64,000 nucleotides of DNA, taken from assembly GCA_022819855.1 (NCBI GenBank), contig JAJEGN010000021.1, forward strand, positions 89,424 through 153,423, read 5' to 3'. The notes below the pieces were generated by a model that made no database searches, was not told where the DNA came from, and saw only the letters and a list, made by a program, of their open reading frames with translations. Below, in pieces: positions 1-7,885 of this stretch. A program made the translations under genes and the position numbers. Every line of letters begins with the position of its first letter. Position 1 is the stretch's first letter. This stretch comes from Gammaproteobacteria bacterium (GTDB lineage Bacteria > Pseudomonadota > Gammaproteobacteria > Steroidobacterales > Rariloculaceae).

Positions 1-1799
1 TACCGGTAGATGCGGACGTCGGCTTCCCCCGCGGACGCGGACGCGCCGATTGCGGCGAGTCCGGCCAGACAGTCCAGGTCGTCGCACAGATCGTCGAAGT
101 CCTTGACCGTGGAATCGAAGACGGACCAGGCCCGGGGCTTGCTTTCGCGCCAATGGTAGACGGCGAGGTTGTAGAGCATGCGCTTGCGGCCCTTCGACAG
201 GTCTGCGCCGTCCAGAAGGTCCACCACCGACTTGTTCACGGATTTGTCGCGCCAGTACGCGTTGGTCTTGCCCTGACCCATTTCGAGCCACGGCCGATCC
301 GGGCGGACGCCGAGCAGCCAGTCCCGCAGACCCTCGATGGATCGGCAGTCGTGACGAACGGACGCCTCGATCTCCGCGATGAGAGACTCGTCTCCGGTTT
401 CGCGCCAGGCGTCGTAGGCAGGCAGCACGGCGGCTGCGTTGTGCCGATCGGATGTCCCATCGGGCCCGGCGGCCGCCATGTAGAACGCCTCGATGTCCGC
501 GAGCTCATAGGAGCGTTCGGACACTACCATCCCGCCGCGCACGACGGCTGCGAGATCGACGAAGCGCCGTTCGCGCAACCAGCAGTCGAGCGTCGTCTCG
601 CCGACGCCGTGGCGCGCGGCAAGCCGGCGCAGTGTCGCGATTTCGCGGGCGCCGTAGTGGTAGATGTGGGCCATCGGATGCCGATTGAAGTGCGCGTGCA
701 AGCGGCGGAACAGGGCGCCCAGCGCTTCGCGCTCCTCTGCGACATCGTGCGCCCAGAGCGCCGTCAACTCCCGGCCGTCCCAGAGGCCGTGCAGGAACGC
801 CAGACCGACAGCGTTCCCCTCCGACCGGAACGGATCGCTTTCAAGGTCGTAAAAGAGATCGCCGTCATCCGGTCGCGGCATCAGGTCGAAGCCCTTGCCG
901 CGCGAGAAGGGACGCAACTCGATGGCGGGCCCACCCGTCTTGCGGGCGTGTTGCAGCCGCGCCTGCTGCCTGAGCTTGCGGGTCGTTGCATCGGCCAGCC
1001 CGGGCAGCTCAGCCGTGTGGCCGGCGAGCGCTTCGATGCGGTCGACGCCTGCAGCCTCGAGTTTCGCGACCTGGCTTCGGTTGATGCCTGCAATCAGGAA
1101 GACGCTGTCCTTCGCCTGCCACTCCGAGCTGCAACGCTCGCGCCAGCGGCAATAGCCACAATGCGAACAGGGTATCGGGCGGGTCGCTTCCGGGTCCTGC
1201 ACGAAGGCCTCGAGTCGGTCGCGGGCGAGGCGCGCGTAGTCCGAATACTGCGAAAGCCTGAAGCCGGCGCGTTCACCCGTGCCGAGTTCGACGTACGCGC
1301 GCTCGGGAGCCCGTCCCTGGACCTCGGCCAGGAGATCGGAGTAGAGGACGAGTTGGAGCAGATGGCCGGGTACGGGGTGGTGCTTGAGCTTGGTGTCGGC
1401 GACCTCGTAGGAGAACGCCCCGAGCCGGGACGGCGCGGCGACACGCTCGAGGAAGTCCGCGTAACCGCCCCACATGCCGCCCTTCAGCGCGCCCTGAAAC
1501 ACGATGTCAGGCCCCGCATGCAAGGCCTCCAGTGTCGCATCAACGGCCTCGTCGAAGCTTGCGGTGTCGGTCTCGATCCTGACGACCTGCCTGCCCTCGG
1601 CCTCGAGCCGCGCCAGGTAGGCAGCTTCATGCCGAAGGCCATGCTGCTGGAGCAGGATGTTGAGTTCGCTGTCTTCGACCGGCTCGAGTTCATCGTCGCC
1701 ATCGAGCCAGGCCATATCGAGGCGTGTGGCGTGGACGCACGCCGTGAACTGCATGAGATCGTGGGCAGACAGCCGAATTCCGCCGGCATACCGTCTCAT
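1..1799 (-). CDS. TM0106-family RecB-like nuclease, C-terminus cut by window edge
   Basis: Reads leftward from an ATG at 1799 and stays open to the window edge, so only about 599 N-terminal residues are visible. The start region (RLSAHDLMQFTACVHATRLD) is typical of TM0106/TIGR03491 RecB-like nucleases. A cysteine cluster, PCSHCGYCRWRERC, lies near residues 210-225 and resembles the iron-sulfur-type cluster of Cas4/AddB-like nucleases. Near residue 315-325 the segment FYDLESDPF marks a second, RNase H-like (YprB-type) nuclease domain. Members of this family are thought to process nucleic acids; some carry a C-terminal helicase, which cannot be checked here. A long open frame exists on the opposite strand, but it shows no recognisable domains. 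The family assignment is from motif recognition only. Confidence 0.8.
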   Translation of the reverse strand, partial: MRRYAGGIRLSAHDLMQFTACVHATRLDMAWLDGDDELEPVEDSELNILLQQHGLRHEAAYLARLEAEGRQVVRIETDTASFDEAVDATLEALHAGPDIVFQGALKGGMWGGYADFLERVAAPSRLGAFSYEVADTKLKHHPVPGHLLQLVLYSDLLAEVQGRAPERAYVELGTGERAGFRLSQYSDYARLARDRLEAFVQDPEATRPIPCSHCGYCRWRERCSSEWQAKDSVFLIAGINRSQVAKLEAAGVDRIEALAGHTAELPGLADATTRKLRQQARLQHARKTGGPAIELRPFSRGKGFDLMPRPDDGDLFYDLESDPFRSEGNAVGLAFLHGLWDGRELTALWAHDVAEEREALGALFRRLHAHFNRHPMAHIYHYGAREIATLRRLAARHGVGETTLDCWLRERRFVDLAAVVRGGMVVSERSYELADIEAFYMAAAGPDGTSDRHNAAAVLPAYDAWRETGDESLIAEIEASVRHDCRSIEGLRDWLLGVRPDRPWLEMGQGKTNAYWRDKSVNKSVVDLLDGADLSKGRKRMLYNLAVYHWRESKPRAWSVFDSTVKDFDDLCDDLDCLAGLAAIGASASAGEADVRIYR

Positions 1800-1988
1800 G
1801 GAGGTATCCCGGCGCTCAAGCGGTCAGTTTCGGCAAGCGGAATCTGTCGGGCACGAACACGGCGAAACGGGCGCCTCATGGAGGATCGGGGGGTGTCGCG
1901 TCGGTCGCTGATGATGCCTTGCAGGCCATGCGCCGGCAAGCGGGGAGGCGCGCGCGGCGCCTTGCCGCGCGGTCGCGCCCTTTGACGC

Positions 1989-2086
1989 GCCGCCTGCCGC
2001 CTGCTGCCTGCGACCTGGTTCCGGCCAACTGCGGCCTGCTGCGTTCCGCCTTCCGGCTTCCGGCTTCCACCTTCCGTGTTCCGACC
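1989..2086. repeat. Degenerate heptamer tandem repeat, about 14 units
   Basis: Fourteen 7-bp units run in unbroken register from 1989 to 2086. They include GCCGCCT (twice), GCTGCCT, GCGACCT, GCGGCCT, TCCGCCT, TCCGGCT (twice) and TCCACCT, with a few diverged units such as GGTTCCG. The array lies in the roughly 430-bp gap between the divergent nuclease and TonB-receptor genes. The strand read as GGAAGCCGGAAGC is purine-rich. Heptamer arrays are known from other bacteria (for example the STRR repeats of cyanobacteria), but no link to those is claimed. The rest of the gap (1800-1988 and 2122-2230) shows no convincing gene. Confidence 0.75.
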
Positions 2087-2100
2087 GCAGCCAGCCTCGA

Positions 2101-2121
2101 TTAACCGTAAATAACGGTTAA
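2101..2121. promoter_or_regulatory. AT-rich palindrome TTAACCG-N7-CGGTTAA, candidate operator
   Basis: A perfect 7-bp inverted repeat (TTAACCG and CGGTTAA) with an AT-rich 7-bp spacer sits about 110 bp upstream of the TonB-dependent receptor, just after the heptamer array. It stands out as an AT-rich patch in GC-rich DNA, so it may be a regulator site or part of a promoter. The binding protein is unknown. Confidence 0.45.
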
Positions 2122-2230
2122 TAACCTGAAAACCCGTCCCGGAAGTCCCAATACTCGCTCTCTCGAGGCCGGACACCCAAGCAGTGCATCTGCAGTACGG
2201 CCTTGTTCAGAAACCTTTGGGAGTGCTGCC

Positions 2231-4321
2231 ATGGAGCGGTGTTCAGCGACCCGGACTCGGCTGCCAGGTGGAATCGTCACGCTGCTCGTGACGCTCTGTC
2301 TCGGGCTGCAGGCCGCGCCTGCACAGGAAACGGGGGACGATCCGGCCGCGGACGAGCCTGGGGGCGAAGCTAACGAACCCACCGTTCGCCCGCTTGAAGA
2401 AGTCATTGTCTTTGGCCGCGGCATCGCACTGCTCGGCACGGCCGACGCCGCCAGCGAAGGTTCCGTCGGCGGCGCGGACCTGCTCGTCAAACCGATGCTC
2501 CGTACCGCGGACCTGCTCGAAGCCGTGCCGGGCATGGTCGCCGTTCAGCATTCCGGCAGCGGCAAGGCAAACCAGTATTTCCTGCGCGGTTTCAACCTGG
2601 ACCATGGCACCGACTTCACGACGTACGTCGACGGCGTACCCTGGAACTTCCGCTCGCACGGCCATGGGCAGGGCTACCTCGACATCAACGGCCTGCTGCC
2701 GGAGATCGTTGACCGGCTCGACTACCGCAAGGGCACCTATCGCGCGGACGTCGGCGACTTCGCGATGGCCGCGTCGTCGTTCATCACGACCATCGACCGT
2801 CTCGACGAGCCCTTCGTGGCCCTCGAGTCGGGCCATCGCGGCTGGGGACGGCTCGCGGCCGGCGGTACGGCGGAACTTGGCGACGGCACGCTGACGGCGC
2901 TCGGGGAGTTCAAGACGTACGACGGACCCTGGGAACGTCCCGAGGGTCTCGAGCACACCTCCGTTTGGGCGAAATACCTGCGCCCGACGAGCTTCGGCGA
3001 CCTGTCGTTCACCTTGTCCGGCTACGAGGGCGACTGGCACCCGACCGAACAGATCCCCGAACGGGCGATCGGCACGAGCGTCTGCGCCGACGCGTTCTGT
3101 TCGCTCGATCCGACTGCCGGCGGCAATACCTCCCGGTGGATCGGCGGCGTGCAGCTTGCCGGCGCCGACTGGGACGCTTCGGCCTACCTGCAGTACTACG
3201 ACTGGTACATGCAGTCGAACCCGACCTACGACCTGCAGATCAACCAGTTCGACAAGCGCTGGATCGCGGGCGGCCGCTACGACCGCACGGCGATCGCCAC
3301 GGACCGCTTCGAACTGACCGTCGGCGGCGAGTTCCGCTACGACGACATCGGGCCGGTCGGCGTCGAGGAATACCACGAAGGTCGATACGTCGCCGATATC
3401 GCGAACAACACTATCGAGGAAGGGTCCATCGGGTTTTATGCCGAGGCGACCTGGTCGCCGAGCGACCGATTCAGGCTGCTTGCCGGCGCGCGTGCGGACC
3501 ATTACACGTTCGACGTCACCGCCAACCGCAGCGGCAGTTTTGCCGGCAGCGAGACCGACAGCCGCGCGTCGCCGAAGTTCGGTCTGGCCTACGCTCTGAA
3601 CGAGAACATCGAGCTGTACGGCAACTGGGGCCGCGGCTTTCATTCCAACGACGCGCGCGGCGTCGTCAACGCCGAAGACCCGCTGCCGGGCCTCGCGCCC
3701 GGAACCGGCTACGAAGCCGGCGCCCGCTTCGAGTTCGGCGGCGTCAGGATCACCTCGGCCTACTGGTGGCTCAATCTCGACAGCGAATTGATCTTCGTCG
3801 GCGACTCGAACTCGGTCGAACCGAGAGGCGCATCCCGCCGCGACGGCTACGAACTGACGCTCTTCTGGCAGCCGCTCGACTGGCTCGGCGTCGATGCCGT
3901 CTACACGGGCAGCAACGCGCGCTACGTCGACAACCCGGACGGCCGCCACATCGAGGGCTCGGTCGAGCACGCCGGCCAGATCGGCTTCGCGGCCACGAAG
4001 GACAACTGGGAAGCGAGTCTGCGCGTGCGCTACCTCGGTCCCTATGCACTGCTCCCCGACAATTCCGTGCGCGCAAACCCGGAGACGACGATCAGCCTGC
4101 GCGGCGCGTACACCTTCCGTAATCTCACCTTCTACGCGGACCTGATCAACCTCCTCGATGACGATGGCAAGGACATCGTGTACTGGTACGAAGCCTATGT
4201 AGCCGGGCTCGATCCCCCGGGACTCACGTCCGAAGACATCGACTGCAGCGCCGTCAATTGCCGCATGAGCCGCGTCCAGGAGCCGCGAACGCTGCGCGTC
4301 GGCGTGAAGTGGGCGTTCTGA
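2231..4321 (+). CDS. TonB-dependent outer-membrane receptor
   Basis: A 696-residue outer-membrane receptor. An N-terminal signal peptide ends near residue 31 (LGLQAAPAQ). A TonB-box-like EEVIVFGRG follows at about residue 56, then a plug domain (LRTADLLEAVPGM, QYFLRGFNLDHGTDF, YVDGVPWNF) and a long beta-barrel rich in alternating aromatic residues, ending in VKWAF with the C-terminal Phe typical of Bam substrates. Such receptors import siderophores, vitamins or other large solutes using TonB energy. The substrate cannot be read from the sequence, and no uptake genes flank it. The ATG at 2231 gives a complete signal peptide. Confidence 0.9.
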   Translation: MERCSATRTRLPGGIVTLLVTLCLGLQAAPAQETGDDPAADEPGGEANEPTVRPLEEVIVFGRGIALLGTADAASEGSVGGADLLVKPMLRTADLLEAVPGMVAVQHSGSGKANQYFLRGFNLDHGTDFTTYVDGVPWNFRSHGHGQGYLDINGLLPEIVDRLDYRKGTYRADVGDFAMAASSFITTIDRLDEPFVALESGHRGWGRLAAGGTAELGDGTLTALGEFKTYDGPWERPEGLEHTSVWAKYLRPTSFGDLSFTLSGYEGDWHPTEQIPERAIGTSVCADAFCSLDPTAGGNTSRWIGGVQLAGADWDASAYLQYYDWYMQSNPTYDLQINQFDKRWIAGGRYDRTAIATDRFELTVGGEFRYDDIGPVGVEEYHEGRYVADIANNTIEEGSIGFYAEATWSPSDRFRLLAGARADHYTFDVTANRSGSFAGSETDSRASPKFGLAYALNENIELYGNWGRGFHSNDARGVVNAEDPLPGLAPGTGYEAGARFEFGGVRITSAYWWLNLDSELIFVGDSNSVEPRGASRRDGYELTLFWQPLDWLGVDAVYTGSNARYVDNPDGRHIEGSVEHAGQIGFAATKDNWEASLRVRYLGPYALLPDNSVRANPETTISLRGAYTFRNLTFYADLINLLDDDGKDIVYWYEAYVAGLDPPGLTSEDIDCSAVNCRMSRVQEPRTLRVGVKWAF

Positions 4322-4345
4322 GGCACTGCCGGTATACGCAGGCTC

Positions 4346-5032
4346 CTAGCGGCATTCGCGTTCGGTTCGCGGCATCGGATCGTCGGCGGCGCCGAGCCGG
4401 AACAGCAATGAACCGGTTCGCTCGAACTCGTCGAAGATTCTCGCGAGCCGCCCGGCGAAATGGGCGTCGCCGAACCTGGCCGCGCCGTCGGCGCTGTTGC
4501 CGTCGAACTCGATACGCACCGCCTCGCTGTCCATGATGACGAAGTGGTGCGGCAACTCCTTCCAGTCGCGGGGATTCCCGCGCGATACGCGTACGGTTCC
4601 CCTGATTCCGTCCGCTTCGGAAATGGCCGCCAACAGCGGATGCGAACCGATCGGTTGCCCGGGGTCCACATCGGGCTCGCCCACGATGACGATCGAAAGG
4701 CGGGCGTCGTTCCTGCGCAGGAATTCGATCGCCGATCGGGTAACTTCCGGGTCGGCATAGGCGCGCACCTTACCGACCGTTCTGGAGAGCCCGCCGGTGT
4801 AGATCCTCATGTTTCTCCGAGCGCAGGAAAAGAACCTGGTCAGCAGATAGACGGTATGGGCGGGCTTTCTGTTGGGGATTTTCCGGTTGGCCCTGTACCT
4901 GAGGGCGTCGTCAATGAGCCTGTAATACGCCCGGTCGTCCTGCTCGGGGTTCTGCTTCGAGACCAGACCGCAGGTTGCCGCCAGACCCAATGCCATTGCG
5001 GCTTCCGTGCGTACCAGGTCCAGGACAAACAT
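4346..5032 (-). CDS. Conserved-looking protein of unknown function, possibly PLD-like
   Basis: The frame stays open further upstream, but that part is low-complexity and overlaps the thrC upstream region. The ATG at 5032 (MFVLDLVRTEAA) gives a plausible 228-residue protein. The N-terminus is mildly hydrophobic (AAMALGLAATCGLV), followed by a helical, basic stretch. An alpha/beta region has strands such as ARLSIVIVGEPDVD and HHFVIMDSEAVRIEFD, then FGDAHFAGRLARIFDEFE. The last part is reminiscent of the C-terminal half of phospholipase-D-like domains but lacks an HKD motif. I do not recognise the family. It is divergent from thrC, about 170 bp away. Confidence 0.6.
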   Translation of the reverse strand: MFVLDLVRTEAAMALGLAATCGLVSKQNPEQDDRAYYRLIDDALRYRANRKIPNRKPAHTVYLLTRFFSCARRNMRIYTGGLSRTVGKVRAYADPEVTRSAIEFLRRNDARLSIVIVGEPDVDPGQPIGSHPLLAAISEADGIRGTVRVSRGNPRDWKELPHHFVIMDSEAVRIEFDGNSADGAARFGDAHFAGRLARIFDEFERTGSLLFRLGAADDPMPRTERECR

Positions 5033-5202
5033 CAACAAGATGGCTTCGCCCGCCCTCCCTGTCGATACATGTGCGCGAAAAAGGGGTACGGGACACAAGA
5101 TCGCCCGCACCGCCCCCTCAGTCCAGCGGCAAACCTGTGCGAAACGACCAATTTGGCTCCATCGGCGCAATCCGTGATGGATGCGGGCTAAACTGCCGTC
5201 CG

Positions 5203-6384
5203 ATGCGCTCGACCCTCTCCCAGCTCGAATGCTCGCGTACGGCCTGTGCCGAGACGCTCTCGCCTGCACCGGCACGAAACCTCTGCCCGGCCTGCCGCTC
5301 TCCACTTCTCGCCCGTTACGATCTTGACCTGGCCGGCGAGACGCTGACGCTCGACGCGCTCGCGAAACGTACCCGGTCGATGTGGCGCTATGCGGAGGTA
5401 CTGCCCGACGCGCCGCCGGTGACGCTCGGCGAGGGCATGACACCGCTGATCCACGCCCGCCGCCTCGGCGAAGAACTCGGGCTCGAGCGGCTTTTCATCA
5501 AGGACGAAGGACTCAACCCGACGGGCTCGTTCAAGGCGCGTGGACTTTCGGCGGCCGTGAGCATGGCGAAAGCCGTGGGCGCGAGCGCCATCGCACTGCC
5601 GACGGCCGGGAACGCCGGCGGCGCGGCGGCCGCCTATGCGGCCACGGCGGGCATCGGCTGCATCATCGCCATGCCCGCCGACACGCCCGCTGCCAACATC
5701 ATCGAATCGCGCGCCTTCGGCGCGGACGTGCGCATGATCGAGGGCCTGATCTCGGACTGCGGCCGCTACATCGCCGAGCGAGCAGCCGGGGAAGGCTGGT
5801 TCGAGGTATCGACCCTCAAGGAGCCGTACCGCATTGAAGGCAAGAAGACGATGGCTTACGAACTCTGGGAGGAGTTCGGCGGGGAATTGCCCGACGTAAT
5901 CGTCTATCCGACCGGCGGCGGCGTCGGCCTGATCGGCATGTGGAAAGCGTTCGAGGAACTCGGCGCGATGGGCCTCGTCGGTGACGCACGCCCGAGGATG
6001 ATCTCGGCGCAGGCTCAAGGCTGCGCTCCGATCGTGCGGGCCTTCGAGCAGGGCATGGCGGAATCGGAGTACTTCGAGGATGCGGAGACTGTGGCGTCGG
6101 GCCTGCGCGTGCCGAAGGCGCTCGGCGACTTCCTGATTCTCGATGGAATCTACGCCAGCGGGGGCGAAGCCGTCGCGGCCAGCGACGCCGAACTCATGGC
6201 GGCCTGCCTTGACATGGCGCGCCTGGAAGGAATCTTCGCGGCGCCTGAAGGCGGCGCGGGGCTCGTCGCGGTGCAGCAACTGGTCGCCACGGGCCGGATC
6301 GGCGCCGGCGAGACGGTGGTGCTGTTCAACACTGGCAGCGGCTACAAGTACGCCGACGCCTGGCAGGCGGCGCTGAGGAAATGA
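5203..6384 (+). CDS. thrC: Threonine synthase
   Basis: A 393-residue PLP enzyme converting O-phosphohomoserine to threonine. The N-terminus carries a zinc-ribbon-like pattern (CSRTAC...CPAC), as in archaeal/plant-type threonine synthases. The PLP lysine is in GSFKARG, the ATAGIG/TAGNAGG region binds cofactor phosphate, and YPTGGGVGLIGMW is conserved. The frame is open upstream, but the ATG at 5203 begins the family-like sequence (MRSTLSQLECSRTAC). A possible -10 box (TAAACT, about 5189-5194) lies 8 nt upstream, consistent with a leaderless mRNA. A transporter gene follows after 22 nt, possibly co-transcribed. The neighbouring threonine-pathway genes hom and thrB are absent. Confidence 0.92.
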   Translation: MRSTLSQLECSRTACAETLSPAPARNLCPACRSPLLARYDLDLAGETLTLDALAKRTRSMWRYAEVLPDAPPVTLGEGMTPLIHARRLGEELGLERLFIKDEGLNPTGSFKARGLSAAVSMAKAVGASAIALPTAGNAGGAAAAYAATAGIGCIIAMPADTPAANIIESRAFGADVRMIEGLISDCGRYIAERAAGEGWFEVSTLKEPYRIEGKKTMAYELWEEFGGELPDVIVYPTGGGVGLIGMWKAFEELGAMGLVGDARPRMISAQAQGCAPIVRAFEQGMAESEYFEDAETVASGLRVPKALGDFLILDGIYASGGEAVAASDAELMAACLDMARLEGIFAAPEGGAGLVAVQQLVATGRIGAGETVVLFNTGSGYKYADAWQAALRK

Positions 6385-6406
6385 CGGCAGCGCGCACCGT
6401 TCGACC

Positions 6407-7885
6407 ATGTTGTCGGCAACCCCGGTTCCCGACGCGCAGGGACACTTTGGCCGGATGACGTCGCCGCGCGGTTCCCGGCTCTACCACCTGGTCGGCGGAC
6501 CAGCCGCGTTCCTGCTGCTCGCCGCACTCCCGCTGCCCGGCGTGCCGTACCCCGTGCGCGGCAGCATCGGGCTCCTCATCTGGATGTCGTGGTGGTGGAT
6601 CTTTCAACCCGTCCACCTCGCGGTTACGGGCTTCCTGCCGCTGGTCGTGCTCGCGGTGTTCGATTTCCTGCCCGTCGGCACGATACTGCCGGCCTACGCC
6701 CAGCAACTCGTCATCCTGCTCCTCGGCGCCAACATGCTCGCGTCGCTGTGGTCGCGCTGGGGGCTCGACCGCCGCATCGCGCTCGTGTCGCTCATGGGCA
6801 TCGGCACCAGTACGCGCCAGCACATCCTCGCGTGGTTCGCGATCGCCGCGATCCTGAGCACCTTTCTGCCGAACACCGTCATCGCCGCGACGATGATGCC
6901 GATCGTGCTCGCGATGCTGCGTTTCATCGGTATCGAGGATGTCGGCAAGAGCGCTTTCGGGTCAGCGCTGCTCATTGCAGTCGCCTGGGGCACGGCCGTC
7001 GGCGGATCCGGAACGCCGATGGGCGGCGCGCCGAATCTGCTGACCGTGCAGTTCGTCGAGCAGCAGCTCATCGACGGCGAATTCCTGTTCTCGACCTGGG
7101 CACTGCGGCTATTGCCGCTCACAGCGTTGATCTGTGTCGTGACATTCGTGTACATGCGCTTCGCGCTCAAGCCGGAGATGGACCACGTCGAAGGCACGCG
7201 CGAGTGGTTCGCCGGCGAACTCGCGACGCTCGGCAGGATGAGCACGCCCGAGAAATGGGGGCTCGGCTTCTTCGTCGCGGCGACGCTGCTCGCGTTTACG
7301 CGACAGCTCTACGCGGACATCCTGCCCGGGCTGACGCCGGCGTTCGCGTTCCTCGTGTTCGGAATCCTGAGCTTTGCCGTGCGGCACAAGGGCGAGGCGC
7401 TGCTCGAATGGAAGTACGCCCAGCGTCACATGGTCTGGGGCCTCATCTACCTGTTCGCCGGAGGCTCGGCGCTCGGCATGATCCTGAGCGAAACCGGCAC
7501 CGCCCGGTTCCTCGCGGATCAGCTCATACCGCTCGCGGGCGGCGGCGGCTTCGTCGCCATCGTCGTCTTCGTGTTCCTGACCGTGCTCATGACCCAGATC
7601 ACGAACAACACCGCTGCCGTCGCGATCATCGTGCCGATCACGATCACGACGTTCCAGAGTCTCGGCATGAATCCCGTACCGTTCGTCTACATCGTCGCGG
7701 CGGCGGGCAACTACGGCCTCATGCTGCCCTCCTCGTCCGGCGGACCGGCGCTCGCCGCGGGCTACGGCGTAAACCTCAAGATGATGTTCACGCGCGGCCT
7801 GTGGCTCATGCCGCTGATCCTGGTCACGCTGGTCGGCGCCGGCTACCTGCTTGCGACGTTCTGGCCGGCGTTCGGAGTCGTCTGA
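6407..7885 (+). CDS. SLC13/DASS-family sodium:anion symporter
   Basis: A polytopic inner-membrane protein of 492 residues. It carries the paired signatures of the divalent anion:sodium symporter family: GGSGTPMGGAPNLL near residue 203 and TQITNNTAAVAIIVPI near residue 400, the two SNT-like ion/substrate-binding motifs. Another conserved segment is LSTFLPNTVIAATMMPI. The family imports di- or tricarboxylates, sulfate or related anions; the substrate is not evident here. An alternative ATG at 6455 (MTSPRGSRLYHLVGGP) would drop 16 residues and may be the true start. The 3' end overlaps the convergent TRAP permease gene by 43 bp. Confidence 0.88.
   Translation: MLSATPVPDAQGHFGRMTSPRGSRLYHLVGGPAAFLLLAALPLPGVPYPVRGSIGLLIWMSWWWIFQPVHLAVTGFLPLVVLAVFDFLPVGTILPAYAQQLVILLLGANMLASLWSRWGLDRRIALVSLMGIGTSTRQHILAWFAIAAILSTFLPNTVIAATMMPIVLAMLRFIGIEDVGKSAFGSALLIAVAWGTAVGGSGTPMGGAPNLLTVQFVEQQLIDGEFLFSTWALRLLPLTALICVVTFVYMRFALKPEMDHVEGTREWFAGELATLGRMSTPEKWGLGFFVAATLLAFTRQLYADILPGLTPAFAFLVFGILSFAVRHKGEALLEWKYAQRHMVWGLIYLFAGGSALGMILSETGTARFLADQLIPLAGGGGFVAIVVFVFLTVLMTQITNNTAAVAIIVPITITTFQSLGMNPVPFVYIVAAAGNYGLMLPSSSGGPALAAGYGVNLKMMFTRGLWLMPLILVTLVGAGYLLATFWPAFGVV

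Noticed and set aside
153..1985. A 610-codon open frame on the + strand opposite the RecB-like nuclease
   Set aside because: It mirrors a gene with clear family motifs on the other strand; its protein is compositionally odd with no recognisable domain. High GC makes long antisense frames common.
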